This document shows, piece after piece, positions 55,525 through 63,952 of a stretch of 64,000 nucleotides of DNA. The DNA is taken from the NCBI GenBank assembly GCA_020354555.1, contig CP070648.1:1384865-1448864 (forward strand), written 5' to 3'. The DNA comes from Armatimonadota bacterium (GTDB lineage: Bacteria > Armatimonadota > Hebobacteria > GCA-020354555 > CP070648). Both the position numbers and the translations under genes were made by a program. Numbering within the stretch: the first letter of the stretch is position 1; each line of letters begins with the position of its first letter. A model generated the notes under the pieces. That model was given only the letters and a program-made list of their open reading frames with translations, was not told where the DNA came from and searched no databases.

Positions 55525-56104
55525 CACAGAGCGGAGGGAGGACATTCTGCAACTCGACGCGATCCCGGCAGATCTCAGAGACAGACTGCGACGGCAAGTC
55601 ATGGGCATGCTCCACCAACCCTTGAGCCTATGGGAACGATTGCTGCTTGCCTGGGTTGCCGTGTTGATGGTGGGCCTCGCGGTTTTCTGCGCTCTGATGC
55701 TGTTTAGAACCGACTTGGCTGCATCGCAGCGCTTCTACCTGGTTGTGACGCTGCCGCTTGCTGGCGTGGTCGCCGTCTGGTCCTTCCACACACTGAGGCG
55801 AGGCACCCGTCGCCCGATGAAGGACGATGTACTTGTCGAAGGTGCGGCATGGCTGTTTTTCGTGATCGTCGTGTGCTGGGAGCTCATCACTGGCCGCGGG
55901 GAAAGTGCGGTCGTGGCGATTATAGTGGCCATTGTCTTGGTTGGCTTCCCTATTACGTGGGGCCGCGTAAGGACGTCGGAGCTGCGCATCCGTGAGACAG
56001 TATTGCGTATCGCATTACATTCCCTGGACAGTGGGGGAAACGCCGACCGAGGAGCCAGGCAATATGGCAAGAGCAACACGGAGACACCGAGAGACGCGGC
56101 ATAG
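55517..56104 (+). CDS. Membrane protein coupled to the ECF sigma factor, putative anti-sigma
   Basis: 195 residues from ATG 55517, overlapping the sigma gene by 8 bases. A cytosolic N-terminal 45 residues (ILQLDAIPADLRDRLRRQVMGML) precede about four membrane helices: LLAWVAVLMVGLAVFCALML, FYLVVTLPLAGVVAVWSF, WLFFVIVVCWEL and VVAIIVAIVLVGFPI. No zinc-binding anti-sigma motif is visible. The coupling suggests control of the sigma factor, but the family is not recognised. Confidence 0.7.
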   Translation: MNDTERREDILQLDAIPADLRDRLRRQVMGMLHQPLSLWERLLLAWVAVLMVGLAVFCALMLFRTDLAASQRFYLVVTLPLAGVVAVWSFHTLRRGTRRPMKDDVLVEGAAWLFFVIVVCWELITGRGESAVVAIIVAIVLVGFPITWGRVRTSELRIRETVLRIALHSLDSGGNADRGARQYGKSNTETPRDAA

Positions 56105-56278
56105 GTTCGGGTTGGCCCGCGCGTACTTGTCAGCCCCGCTTGACCCCTGTCCCCCCGACCCCCCGAAGAATGCCGTCAGGGCGAATCCTGGCGGTCTGAT
56201 CGCCTTTGGTTCCGCCGCTCAGCCCTGCTATCCTGTATTGTATGGACTTCGTGGGCAATCTGTTCTCGGACGTCTCTC

Positions 56279-56400
56279 GTGTACCGGCCTCACGGGCGCC
56301 TGACCGGCACTTGTGGTCCAGACGAGCTTGCGATAGTTCTCACGCCTGGCCACAAAGGTCCGTACCTGCAGCGCGTTTCGGCGCCTCAGCATCCCCTCCC
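56279..56400 (+). repeat. Dispersed intergenic repeat family 1, copy D (rearranged)
   Basis: The tail block GTACCGGCCTCACGGGCGCC comes first and is followed directly by the middle blocks CGAGCTTGCGATAGTTCTCA and CTGGCCACAAAGGTCCGTAC. In copies C and E the order is middle then tail. This suggests two units joined by deletion. The surrounding spacer is otherwise without recognisable genes. Confidence 0.65.
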
Positions 56401-56583
56401 GGCGGCGGAGTCGAGCAGGAACACTCGCCCTGCTTGCCCAAAATGGCTAGGGCCGTTGCGCGGCCATCCCGGCGCCAAAGGCGCTCAGGGACTGTAGCAC
56501 TCTGTGCATTCCGACAGCGGCGAGAACACGTACCTGCTGCGCGCAACACGCGGGCAGGTTCACACCACAAAGGGGAGCGTGCG

Positions 56584-58398
56584 ATGCGAATACTACTGCG
56601 ATTGGCGGCCTGCGCGGCCCTTCTGGCAGCCTGCCTGGGGATGGCGCAGGGCAGTCTCATAGACGAGAGCCTGCAGGCGCTGCGTGCCGGGCCCGACCCC
56701 GGGGATCACTTCTCGTTCGTGGTGGTGGCGGACACCCACGCCGGGCTGACACCGGACGAGAGCGTCACGCTGCGGGCGAACATGCGCGAGATCGCCCTGC
56801 TCCGCCCGGAGCTGGTGCTCGCCGCGGGCGACCTCATCAAGGGCTCGGCCATCGACACCCTGGACCGGGAGTTCGCCCAGGCCTGGTCCGACAGCAAGCT
56901 CTGCGGCGCCCCGTTCTTCCCCGTCCCCGGCAACCACGACACCGCCGGCCCGGAGACCTCCGCCCTCTGGGAGAAGCTCTACGGCCCGCTCCGCTATTCC
57001 TTCGACCGGGGCAATGTCCACTTCGTGGGGCTCAACACCATGGAGGCCGGCGGCCTGCAGTCTCCGGCCGTGCTCGCCTGGCTCGAGGCCGACCTCGCCG
57101 CCGCCACGGCCAAGCATGTCGTCGTCTTCCAGCACGACCCGGGCTGGGCCCGCGACTGGCCCCGCTGGCAGCCCATCCACGATATCCTGCGCCAGTACCC
57201 GGTGCGGCTGGTGGTGGCCGGGCACTGGCACAGCTACCACAAGTTCGACCCCGTGGACGGCATCCACTATCTGGTCATCCCCGCCGTGAACGGCATCACC
57301 CCCCAGGTGACCCCCGCGCAAATGGAGGAAGGCCGTTTCTCCGGCTACCTGCTGGTCAACGTGCGCGGGGACGAGATCTCCTACGCTCCCATCCGCGCCG
57401 GCAGCATCTACCCGCCCGATGTTTCGCTGATGCGTAACACGCTCGAGCGCGAGCGGCTGCGCCGGCAGGCGGTGCAGGCCCCGGTGATCGGCTACACCTT
57501 CGGCCGCCCCGTCCAGCGAGCCATCCGGGTGAAGATATCCAACCCCTACCCCAAGCCCCTCGCATCCACGCTCACCTGGGAAACCGAGGGCAAGTGGCAG
57601 ATCACGCCGCGCTCCGCCAAATACCTGGCGCCCGCCAATGGCGACACCTCCCTCACGTTCGCGGTGCGCGCTCCGGCGGACGGCGTGATGTACCCCACGC
57701 CCGTCTATTCCACCGAATACCTCTACGGCCCGGATCAGGCGAAGAAGCTGCTCGTGCGCGGCCGGCTGGAGCTGCGGCCGTCGTTTGCCGTGGTCAAAGC
57801 CGCCCGCCCGGTCGTGGTGGACGGCAGGCTCGACGAGTGGCGGGGCGTGCCCGGCGCACCGCTAAGGTATGCATCGCGCATTAGCATCACGGAGGTGGAC
57901 AACCTCTCCGCCGAGGTGCAGTGGCAGTGGGACGAGAGCAAGCTCTACCTGGCGGTGACCGTGCGGGACAACGTCTTCTACCAGCCCTACACCGGCGACG
58001 GGGTGTGGCAGGCCGACTGTCTGGAGATGACCTTCGACCCGGCGGCCGACGGCAACGCCCAGGGCCACCGCGGGGACGACAGCGACTTCAGCATGGCCCG
58101 CGTCACCGATGGCTGCCAGGCCTGGGTTGCCCGTTCACCGGACGGCTTCGAAGGCGTGGCCCAGGATATCCCGCTGGCCGTGGAGCGCAGCGGCAACTAC
58201 ACCCTGTACGAGTTCGCCATTCCCGCCTCCCGGCTGGGCCTTACTGGCCTGGAGGCAGGCAAGCACGTCGGCCACAGCCTGGCGGTACAGGATCTGGACG
58301 GCAACGTCCCGGGCAAGCGGCACTGGTGGGTGGAGTTGCTGCCCGGGGTCGGCGGGGGCTCGTACCCGTGCCCGCTCTTCGAACTGGTGCTCAAGTAG
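56584..58398 (+). CDS. Exported metallophosphoesterase with C-terminal CBM9-like domain; foreign codon use
   Basis: 604 residues from ATG 56584 (GGGGAG 6 bases upstream). Signal peptide LAACAALLAACLGMAQG. Calcineurin motifs: VVVADTHAG, LAAGDLIKG, PVPGNHD, VFQHDPGW and VAGHWHSYH. A middle beta domain follows, and from about 415 a CBM9-like domain (VVDGRLDEWRGVPGAPL, DLDGNVPGKRHWWVELLP). Codon use stands out: of 80 codons from 56701 only two end in A or T, against 15 of the first 40 codons in the nearby sigma gene. This points to acquisition from a higher-GC donor. Likely a cell-surface phosphoesterase held to glycan. Confidence 0.9.
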   Translation: MRILLRLAACAALLAACLGMAQGSLIDESLQALRAGPDPGDHFSFVVVADTHAGLTPDESVTLRANMREIALLRPELVLAAGDLIKGSAIDTLDREFAQAWSDSKLCGAPFFPVPGNHDTAGPETSALWEKLYGPLRYSFDRGNVHFVGLNTMEAGGLQSPAVLAWLEADLAAATAKHVVVFQHDPGWARDWPRWQPIHDILRQYPVRLVVAGHWHSYHKFDPVDGIHYLVIPAVNGITPQVTPAQMEEGRFSGYLLVNVRGDEISYAPIRAGSIYPPDVSLMRNTLERERLRRQAVQAPVIGYTFGRPVQRAIRVKISNPYPKPLASTLTWETEGKWQITPRSAKYLAPANGDTSLTFAVRAPADGVMYPTPVYSTEYLYGPDQAKKLLVRGRLELRPSFAVVKAARPVVVDGRLDEWRGVPGAPLRYASRISITEVDNLSAEVQWQWDESKLYLAVTVRDNVFYQPYTGDGVWQADCLEMTFDPAADGNAQGHRGDDSDFSMARVTDGCQAWVARSPDGFEGVAQDIPLAVERSGNYTLYEFAIPASRLGLTGLEAGKHVGHSLAVQDLDGNVPGKRHWWVELLPGVGGGSYPCPLFELVLK

Positions 58399-58492
58399 GA
58401 ATCAAGGTAGCGCAGGCGTCCCGCCCGCGAGGCTCTTGGGCGCGCGGTTCGCAACGGCGCGGTGTGTCCCGGGGATTGTTGTCCCTGGCAAG

Positions 58493-58560
58493 TGGCAATG
58501 AGGCGCCTCTACGGGTGCTCCAGGCTTGCTTCGGATCTGCTCACATGGCCCCACCTGGCG
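58493..58560 (+). repeat. Intergenic repeat family 3, copy at 58.5 kb
   Basis: GGCAATGAGGCGCCTCT and AGGCTTGCTTCGGATCTGCTC match the copy at 39553-39615, with about 12 extra bases between the blocks. Confidence 0.4.
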
Positions 58561-58733
58561 CCGGTCAGGGGTGAATGAGACCATCGGGCGGTCGCTCAAC
58601 AAGCTTGGTGCGACGACAGATGGTCGCCTCGACATGACGAGTTCGACGCCAGGGCCATTGCAGCAGGGAAGCAACTGCTTAGGGATAATACCGCCCTGGA
58701 GGCGTGCGCACTTGGGCGCTGGAAGGAGCACGG

Positions 58734-59312
58734 GTGATCGAGGTCAGGGAACTGGGGCCTGAGGCGACGGGGCAAATCGACCTAATCCCTATCAGCTTCC
58801 GGGTCGAGTCGGTCCTCGATGTCGAGGAGATCGATGGCGGCCTCGGTGGGCTGCTTCTGAGAGAGAGGAAGCTGGACCAACCATATGTGAAGGACTACGA
58901 CAGCGACGAGGATGAGAGGCCCACCCGATGGGCGGGCCGGTTCGACGTCTCGAACTGGGGCTTCTTCTTCGCACTCAGCGGGGACGACCCGGTAGGGGCA
59001 GCTACCACAGCATTTCGTTCCCCGGGCGTGCACATGCTTGAGGGAGCTGCTGACCTCGTCGTGCTGTGGGACATCCGTATGCACCCGGACTGGCGGAGGC
59101 AAGGTATTGGCAGCAAGCTGTTCGAGCGCGTGGTGGACTGGGGCCGGCGGCAGGGCTGTCGGCAGCTGAAGATCGAGACGCAGAATATCAACGTGCCTGC
59201 ATGCCGGTTCTACGCAAGTCGTGGCTGCCGCCTGGAGGCGATCATCCGCCGCGCGTACCGGGAACCGCAGGTCGCGCACGAAGCGATGCTGCTCTGGTAT
59301 CTCGATCTCTGA
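58734..59312 (+). CDS. GNAT acetyltransferase resembling streptothricin acetyltransferase (Sat)
   Basis: 192 residues from GTG 58734, with AAGGAG 5 bases upstream. LWDIRMHPDWRRQGIGSKLFERVVDW is the acetyl-CoA loop. The stretch KIETQNINVPACRFYASRGC and the ending HEAMLLWYLDL closely follow Sat enzymes (LETQDxNxxACxFY... and ...xxFWYLxF), and PYVKDYDSDEDERP matches their PYLKSYQDEEDEE region. Sat enzymes acetylate the beta-lysine of streptothricin. Resistance activity is an inference; many chromosomal homologues have unknown acceptors. Single gene with no linked antibiotic cluster. Confidence 0.8.
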   Translation: MIEVRELGPEATGQIDLIPISFRVESVLDVEEIDGGLGGLLLRERKLDQPYVKDYDSDEDERPTRWAGRFDVSNWGFFFALSGDDPVGAATTAFRSPGVHMLEGAADLVVLWDIRMHPDWRRQGIGSKLFERVVDWGRRQGCRQLKIETQNINVPACRFYASRGCRLEAIIRRAYREPQVAHEAMLLWYLDL

Positions 59313-59462
59313 GCGCCCGTTGGGAAACTGAGACAGCCGTGAGCCGGCACCCAGGGCGGCCCGGACCGCGGAACGGAGAATCGTACGTCGCCTCGGAGGG
59401 GGACTAGCATCGAGAGTGGTAACGTTCAGGGGGCAGGTCACTGCCCCGCCAAGGAGGAAGCA

Positions 59463-60125
59463 ATGGTAACAACGTTTCGTAAGATCTGCATAATGACGTG
59501 CGCGGTCGGACTGATCCTCTCTGCCATCGCCGTCGCAGAGGAGCTCAAACCCATCGAGCTTCCCAAGCCTCGTACCGAAGGCGGCATGCCCCTGATGGAG
59601 GCCTTGAAGGCGCGGCAGACTAACCGGTCATTTAGCCCGCAGAAGCTGCCGGAGCAGGTCCTCTCGGATCTCCTCTGGGCGGCGTGCGGGGTCAACAGGC
59701 CCGATGTGGGAAAGCGCACCGCACCCAGCGCGATGAACTGGCAGGAGGTCGATGTCTACGTCGCCTTGGCCGACGGGGTCTACCTCTACGACACGAAGGC
59801 TCACCGGCTGGAGCCGGTGTTGGCCGACGACCTCCGCGTCATGACGGGAACCCAAGGCTTCGTGAAGGATGTGCCGGTCAACCTGGTGTACGTGGCGGAT
59901 CTAGCGAGGATGAAGGGAGCGAGCGACAGGGACAAGGTCTTCTACTCCGCCGCCGACACAGGCTTCATCGCTCAGAACGTCTATCTCTACTGTGCCTCAG
60001 AAGGCTTGGCGACGGTGGTGAGAGGCTTGGTCAACAGGCCCGCCCTGAAGGATGCTTTCAATCTGCGCCCAGACCAAGAGGTCATCCTGGCGCAGTCCGT
60101 AGGCTATCCCAAGGAGTCAGAGTAG
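59463..60125 (+). CDS. Exported SagB/ThcOx-like nitroreductase-family protein
   Basis: 220 residues; AAGGAGG lies 5 bases before the ATG. Signal peptide MTCAVGLILSAIAVAEE. MPLMEALKARQTNRSFSP followed by LSDLLWAACGVNRP is the SagB/nitroreductase FMN-binding start, and GFIAQNVYLYCASEGLATVVRG the helix that forms the dimer and FMN site. SagB-type proteins oxidise azolines in peptide natural products, but exported single copies like this are widespread with unknown roles. No YcaO gene is nearby. If exported by Sec, the flavin would have to be bound outside. Confidence 0.85.
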   Translation: MVTTFRKICIMTCAVGLILSAIAVAEELKPIELPKPRTEGGMPLMEALKARQTNRSFSPQKLPEQVLSDLLWAACGVNRPDVGKRTAPSAMNWQEVDVYVALADGVYLYDTKAHRLEPVLADDLRVMTGTQGFVKDVPVNLVYVADLARMKGASDRDKVFYSAADTGFIAQNVYLYCASEGLATVVRGLVNRPALKDAFNLRPDQEVILAQSVGYPKESE

Positions 60126-60242
60126 CGTTCGTCGTTCCTTGCCAAGATCCGATCCGCAGCCCGAAGGATACGAAGCAAGCTCAGAGGTGCCGGTCATCAG
60201 CGTTGATGGGACGAATCGGGGGGTGAACTAAGGCACAGTCCG

Positions 60243-60403
60243 GGTGTCCCTGCTCTTGCATGGTTCCGTCCGCGCGACCTTTCGGGAGTCCTCGCGCCTG
60301 GCCGCGAAGGTCCGTACCTGAGGCGCTTTTCTGCGCGCCAGGATCGCTTCCCTGTGCCACGAAAGGACGGAGTATACCGGTCTCACGGGCGCCTGACCGC
60401 CAC
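60243..60403 (+). repeat. Dispersed intergenic repeat family 1, copy E (long)
   Basis: GGTGTCCCTGCTCTTGCATG, CTCGCGCCTGGCCGCGAAGG, GCGCGCCAGGATCGCTTCCC and the tail ATACCGGTCTCACGGGCGCC. The 50 bases before it (GATGGGACGAATCGGGGGGT onward) also match those before copy F. It lies between converging genes. Confidence 0.7.
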
Positions 60404-60450
60404 AAGGTGTCCCACTGCGATTCAACAACGGCAGCCTGTTCCAGGAAAGC

Positions 60451-62547
60451 CTATTCTGCAGTGATCTCGGTCCAGGCGACGGCAGTGCGGCCTGCCAGGT
60501 CACAGGTGGCCGATCTCAGCCTGTAGGTGCCTGGCTTCTCCAGCACGCACGCGGTCTCTATCAGGTAGCCTGATTCTCGTTTCGACACCTTGCAGCCCGG
60601 CGGTTCTGGATTCAGGACGGCGTAGTCATACTCCTCAGGACCGTAGAGCTCGAAGAGGACCACATCATTCACGCAGACGCCGTGCGTGTTCGCTCCAGGG
60701 GTGTAATACAGGGGGGCATCACCTTGAATGGCCTCGACTCGAATGGTTACGCGGCAGGGCGCCTGGAGCTTGGTCTGGCTCCAACTTACTTTGAGCTGAG
60801 GCGCAGTGCCCTCTGGGCGCTCGGGGATCCTGGCGCCATCTAGCACCGTTGTTTCCTCTCGGCCTCGCACCTCGACCTTGCCATCCTCTCTCACCCGGAT
60901 CACTTCCCTGTAGCCCGAGAGATCCACGTCTCCCATGTCCCACAGAAGGTCGAAGGCTATCCCGAGCCTCAGGCATCTCTCTATCTCCGTGAAGAAGTTC
61001 CCCATGACCCTCCTGTAGGTGGCGCCCGCACCGTTCACCCTCTCGAGGTTAAGCTCGCCAACACCCCAGAGATTCCCTCGCCCCAGATCCACGTGGCCGA
61101 GATTGTACCCAGGTGGCAGGAGGATCACTGCCTCTGCCGCTGATCGGAGTGCCTCCAGGTCCCGGTCTGGGTTAGTCCTGACATGGTTCATCAGGTTTCT
61201 CGAGAGGGCCAGCACCTCTCCGAAGGGCACGCAAGCCAGCTCATGGCTGTCCCAGTAGAAGAATCGGGTGGCGCCCAAGGTGTAAGCGTGGGTTTGAAGC
61301 CATGGCGCGTCTGATCGGTCGACTTGGCCATAGATGCTCATCCCCCACTGCTTCCCTGTGGCTCTGGCGGCTCCGCGAAGGTATCCATAGATGATGGAGG
61401 CCAGGTTCCTGGGGTCATCGATAGGGAGCTGGCACCCATAGCACATGTTCATCTCAGGAAGCGTCCTTCGCGTGCCGACTCGCCCGGGTGGCTCGAAGAC
61501 AATTGCGTTGGGGGGTCCCGCAGGATCCTTAGCGAGCTGGTAGATCGCCGAGCTCACCATGGTCTCCCACGTGTAGAGGTTCTGCTGATGGAACACCATG
61601 TCGCCAAGGTTTACGTCCTCCCGGGCCTTCAGGCCCGCGATCAGCCGCGTCGCAGCGCCCTTCTCCTGCTGCTCATCGAAGAGAGCCGTGAACTCCCTTA
61701 AGGCGATCTGCGGGCTAATCTCTCGCCTGAATGTCTCATCCTCAGCCAGGCGGGGACGTATCACATGGTCCCGCGTGTGAACCATGGGCTCATCGTAGAA
61801 GATGGTCGGTCCCAGGTAATTGCTGCGGTACAGGTGTTCAGGGAAACGGATCTCGTGCGGCGCTAACCCCCAATAGAAGACAGGGCTATCTTCTACCCAC
61901 TTTGCCTGCTCGGCGTTCACGTTAACGCACGTGATCCCGTGGGCGAGCATGGTCCCGTAGTCCTCCTCGGTGAGCGGCACCAGCTCGTAGTCCGAATTAT
62001 CGAAACGCCGCGTCTCGTCCCTCTGGCGCGTGTTGTGGGGCGGACCGATGAGCACATCGGGCAAGAGCTCCAGTGTCCTGCAGGCAGGGAGTTTCAGATC
62101 GGCGGTTCCGCGATTCTCACGGACCAGCTTGTAGCCATGTCCCAAGAAGGTCACTTGGTCTGGGAAACCGGCGTCCAAGCTCTCGTCACCTCTAGAGCGG
62201 GGGAGCAGGTAGGGCCACGCGCCGAGACAGGGCAGCACAGGGCGTCCTGTGAAGGCATCTCTGAACTCCAGGGCCTCGCGCTTTCCCTCCTGGAACACGT
62301 AGCGGGCGATGACGTGCTCGGACGCGGCGAGATCGCTTGGCGGGTACGAACGGGCGAGAAGCCAAAGGGAGAAGGATCGGCCGTCGGCTTTGTCGGCCCG
62401 AATAGCCATCCACTGCTGTTCATCGGTGACCTGGCCAAAGGAGACCGTGAAGTTCTCCACAGTGGTTCCGTGGAAAGGGGCGGATCCTTGTAAACGGTAT
62501 TCTCCCTGAAGACCAGGTTCTCCCAGGGGTGTGATTGGAGACGCCAT
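60451..62547 (-). CDS. Large protein of unknown family, possible cytosolic glycoside-hydrolase-like TIM barrel
   Basis: 698 residues from ATG 62547 (GAGGAGG 5 bases upstream). An N-terminal beta domain (1-190) is followed by a probable barrel: AHGITCVNVNAEQAKWV, GPTIFYDEPMVH, MYGYLRGAARATGKQWGMSIYGQ-like strands and GATRFFYWDSHEL. The Asp-Glu in FYDEP could be a catalytic pair. A C-terminal beta domain (CRVTIRVEAIQGDAPLYYTPG, CVLEKPGTYRLRSATCDLAG) resembles Ig-like modules. There is no signal peptide. I cannot assign a family. Codon use is less GC-rich at third positions than in its neighbours. Confidence 0.75.
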   Translation of the reverse strand: MASPITPLGEPGLQGEYRLQGSAPFHGTTVENFTVSFGQVTDEQQWMAIRADKADGRSFSLWLLARSYPPSDLAASEHVIARYVFQEGKREALEFRDAFTGRPVLPCLGAWPYLLPRSRGDESLDAGFPDQVTFLGHGYKLVRENRGTADLKLPACRTLELLPDVLIGPPHNTRQRDETRRFDNSDYELVPLTEEDYGTMLAHGITCVNVNAEQAKWVEDSPVFYWGLAPHEIRFPEHLYRSNYLGPTIFYDEPMVHTRDHVIRPRLAEDETFRREISPQIALREFTALFDEQQEKGAATRLIAGLKAREDVNLGDMVFHQQNLYTWETMVSSAIYQLAKDPAGPPNAIVFEPPGRVGTRRTLPEMNMCYGCQLPIDDPRNLASIIYGYLRGAARATGKQWGMSIYGQVDRSDAPWLQTHAYTLGATRFFYWDSHELACVPFGEVLALSRNLMNHVRTNPDRDLEALRSAAEAVILLPPGYNLGHVDLGRGNLWGVGELNLERVNGAGATYRRVMGNFFTEIERCLRLGIAFDLLWDMGDVDLSGYREVIRVREDGKVEVRGREETTVLDGARIPERPEGTAPQLKVSWSQTKLQAPCRVTIRVEAIQGDAPLYYTPGANTHGVCVNDVVLFELYGPEEYDYAVLNPEPPGCKVSKRESGYLIETACVLEKPGTYRLRSATCDLAGRTAVAWTEITAE

Positions 62548-62604
62548 TTCGACCTCCTCTACGGCTGCAGCCACCAGGCATCATAATCGGGACGATTGTG
62601 GGTC

Positions 62605-62765
62605 CTCAGCAACGATGGGCAGATTCGGGGGTGAATTGAGTTGCAGTTCCGGCGCCCCTGCTCTTGCGTCCTGTGGGCCTGACGAGCTTGCGATAGTTCC
62701 CATGCCTGGTCACATAGGTCTGTACCTGAAGCGCCCTTCTCCGTGCCAGGATCGCTTCCCTGAGG
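62605..62765 (+). repeat. Dispersed intergenic repeat family 1, copy F (long)
   Basis: CCCCTGCTCTTGCGTCCTGT, CTGACGAGCTTGCGATAGTT, GTACCTGAAGCGCCCTTCTC and GTGCCAGGATCGCTTCCC. Preceded by GATGGGCAGATTCGGGGGTG as in copy E. It fills the spacer upstream of the 60451-62547 gene. Confidence 0.7.
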
Positions 62766-62866
62766 CCCCGGCCACAAAGCAGGGAACACCCCGCCTCATT
62801 CCCCCGGAGTGCAACCTCCAAAATGCCCCATCTTCCCGAAGGGCGTACAACAGTCGTTGTCACCTC

Positions 62867-63952
62867 TCATCTTGGCCATCGTTGCTCCAGTGCGGGAAAC
62901 GCAGGAAACGCCATGTGAGGCTCGTGCTGATACCAATACGCAACCGAGGCGATATCGTCGGCCAGGGGCTGGTAGGTCTGGTCCGGCCACCAGCCTAGGG
63001 CCTGGATAGTGACACGCAGTTCTTGTTGAAAGCAGATGGGGTCCATGATGTGCCACCGATATAGGCTCCATTTCGGCGGAGCATCCTCGCCCTGGTGCCG
63101 AAGCGTGTTTCCGACATAGGCCGTGCTGTAATTCTGTGGGAAGCCGTAGCTGCCGCAGAAGTAGTCTTCGGTACCGGTGCCGCAGATGGTCGGGAAGTCG
63201 GTATCCCCGTCCAGGTAGAACTTGATCTCTCCCTCCCCGAACCACCCGTCCGATAGCTGTGTCCACGCGAGGAATGTACCCACATAGCGGCCCTCTCCCT
63301 CGACGCCATCTAGGATGGTGTACTCGGGATGCGCTCGCCTGGTCATCGCGCGTCGCCACTGGGCATGGAAATACCCTGCGTCGTCCGGGACCACGGTTTC
63401 GGCGTACGTGAGCTGAAACGCCAGTAGGCTGAGATCCTTGGTGGACTCGTTCGTCAAAGTCACCCTGGCGTGCTTGCGAAACGGCATCGGCCAGTAGCAA
63501 TTTAGAGCCGAAGTCGGATTTACGATTACCGCCAGCGAGTTGACCGGCGCAAACAGGTCATGACCCACGGCAAAGAAATCGGTCATCGGCACCTCGACGG
63601 AAGGCGTGTTTTCGTTATCCCAGTAGAAGCGCAGCACGCAAGCGCGGCCGTTACCTGCAAACTTCGTCTCCGTCGCCATCCAGATATGCTGAATGATTCC
63701 CGGTCCGCCCGCGTCCATCAAGGTTACGGTCTCGCCGGCCTTTGGCTTCAGAAACGGCCGTACTTTCCAGCCTTGGCCGAGGCGAACCGCAGAAGCCGAA
63801 TGGGGGAGGTCAGAATCACCCGCATCGGGAATGGCCATTCCTCCCATGCCTTGGGCGCCCGTCGGGTTTTCCGCGGAAATGGATCGCGTGCGCCAACGAC
63901 GCAGCATCGGCAATGCCCCCAGACCCAGACTAAGTCCTGCGAACTCGCTCAT
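62867..63952 (-). CDS. GH172 / DUF2961-family glycoside hydrolase-like protein
   Basis: 361 residues. DUF2961 signature features: GPGIIQHIWM near the start, RFYWDNENTPSVEVPMTDFF, LNCYWPMPFRKHARVTL, LDGDTDFPTICGTGTEDYF and GSYGFPQNYSTAY. GTGTEDYF is the hallmark segment with the acidic active-site residues. Characterised GH172 members act on difructose anhydride or D-arabinan-type furanosides and form hexamers. There is no signal peptide, unlike many relatives, so it may work on imported oligosaccharides; the first 30 residues could instead be an atypical signal. Full length for the family. Confidence 0.92.
   Translation of the reverse strand: MSEFAGLSLGLGALPMLRRWRTRSISAENPTGAQGMGGMAIPDAGDSDLPHSASAVRLGQGWKVRPFLKPKAGETVTLMDAGGPGIIQHIWMATETKFAGNGRACVLRFYWDNENTPSVEVPMTDFFAVGHDLFAPVNSLAVIVNPTSALNCYWPMPFRKHARVTLTNESTKDLSLLAFQLTYAETVVPDDAGYFHAQWRRAMTRRAHPEYTILDGVEGEGRYVGTFLAWTQLSDGWFGEGEIKFYLDGDTDFPTICGTGTEDYFCGSYGFPQNYSTAYVGNTLRHQGEDAPPKWSLYRWHIMDPICFQQELRVTIQALGWWPDQTYQPLADDIASVAYWYQHEPHMAFPAFPALEQRWPR

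Noticed and set aside
60228-60503. Minus-strand peptide frame in repeat copy E (REAILARRKA)
   Set aside because: Similar peptides appear in other copies, but two different frames are equally kept, copy H has a stop, and differences fall on all codon positions. Treated as a DNA repeat and not as a gene.
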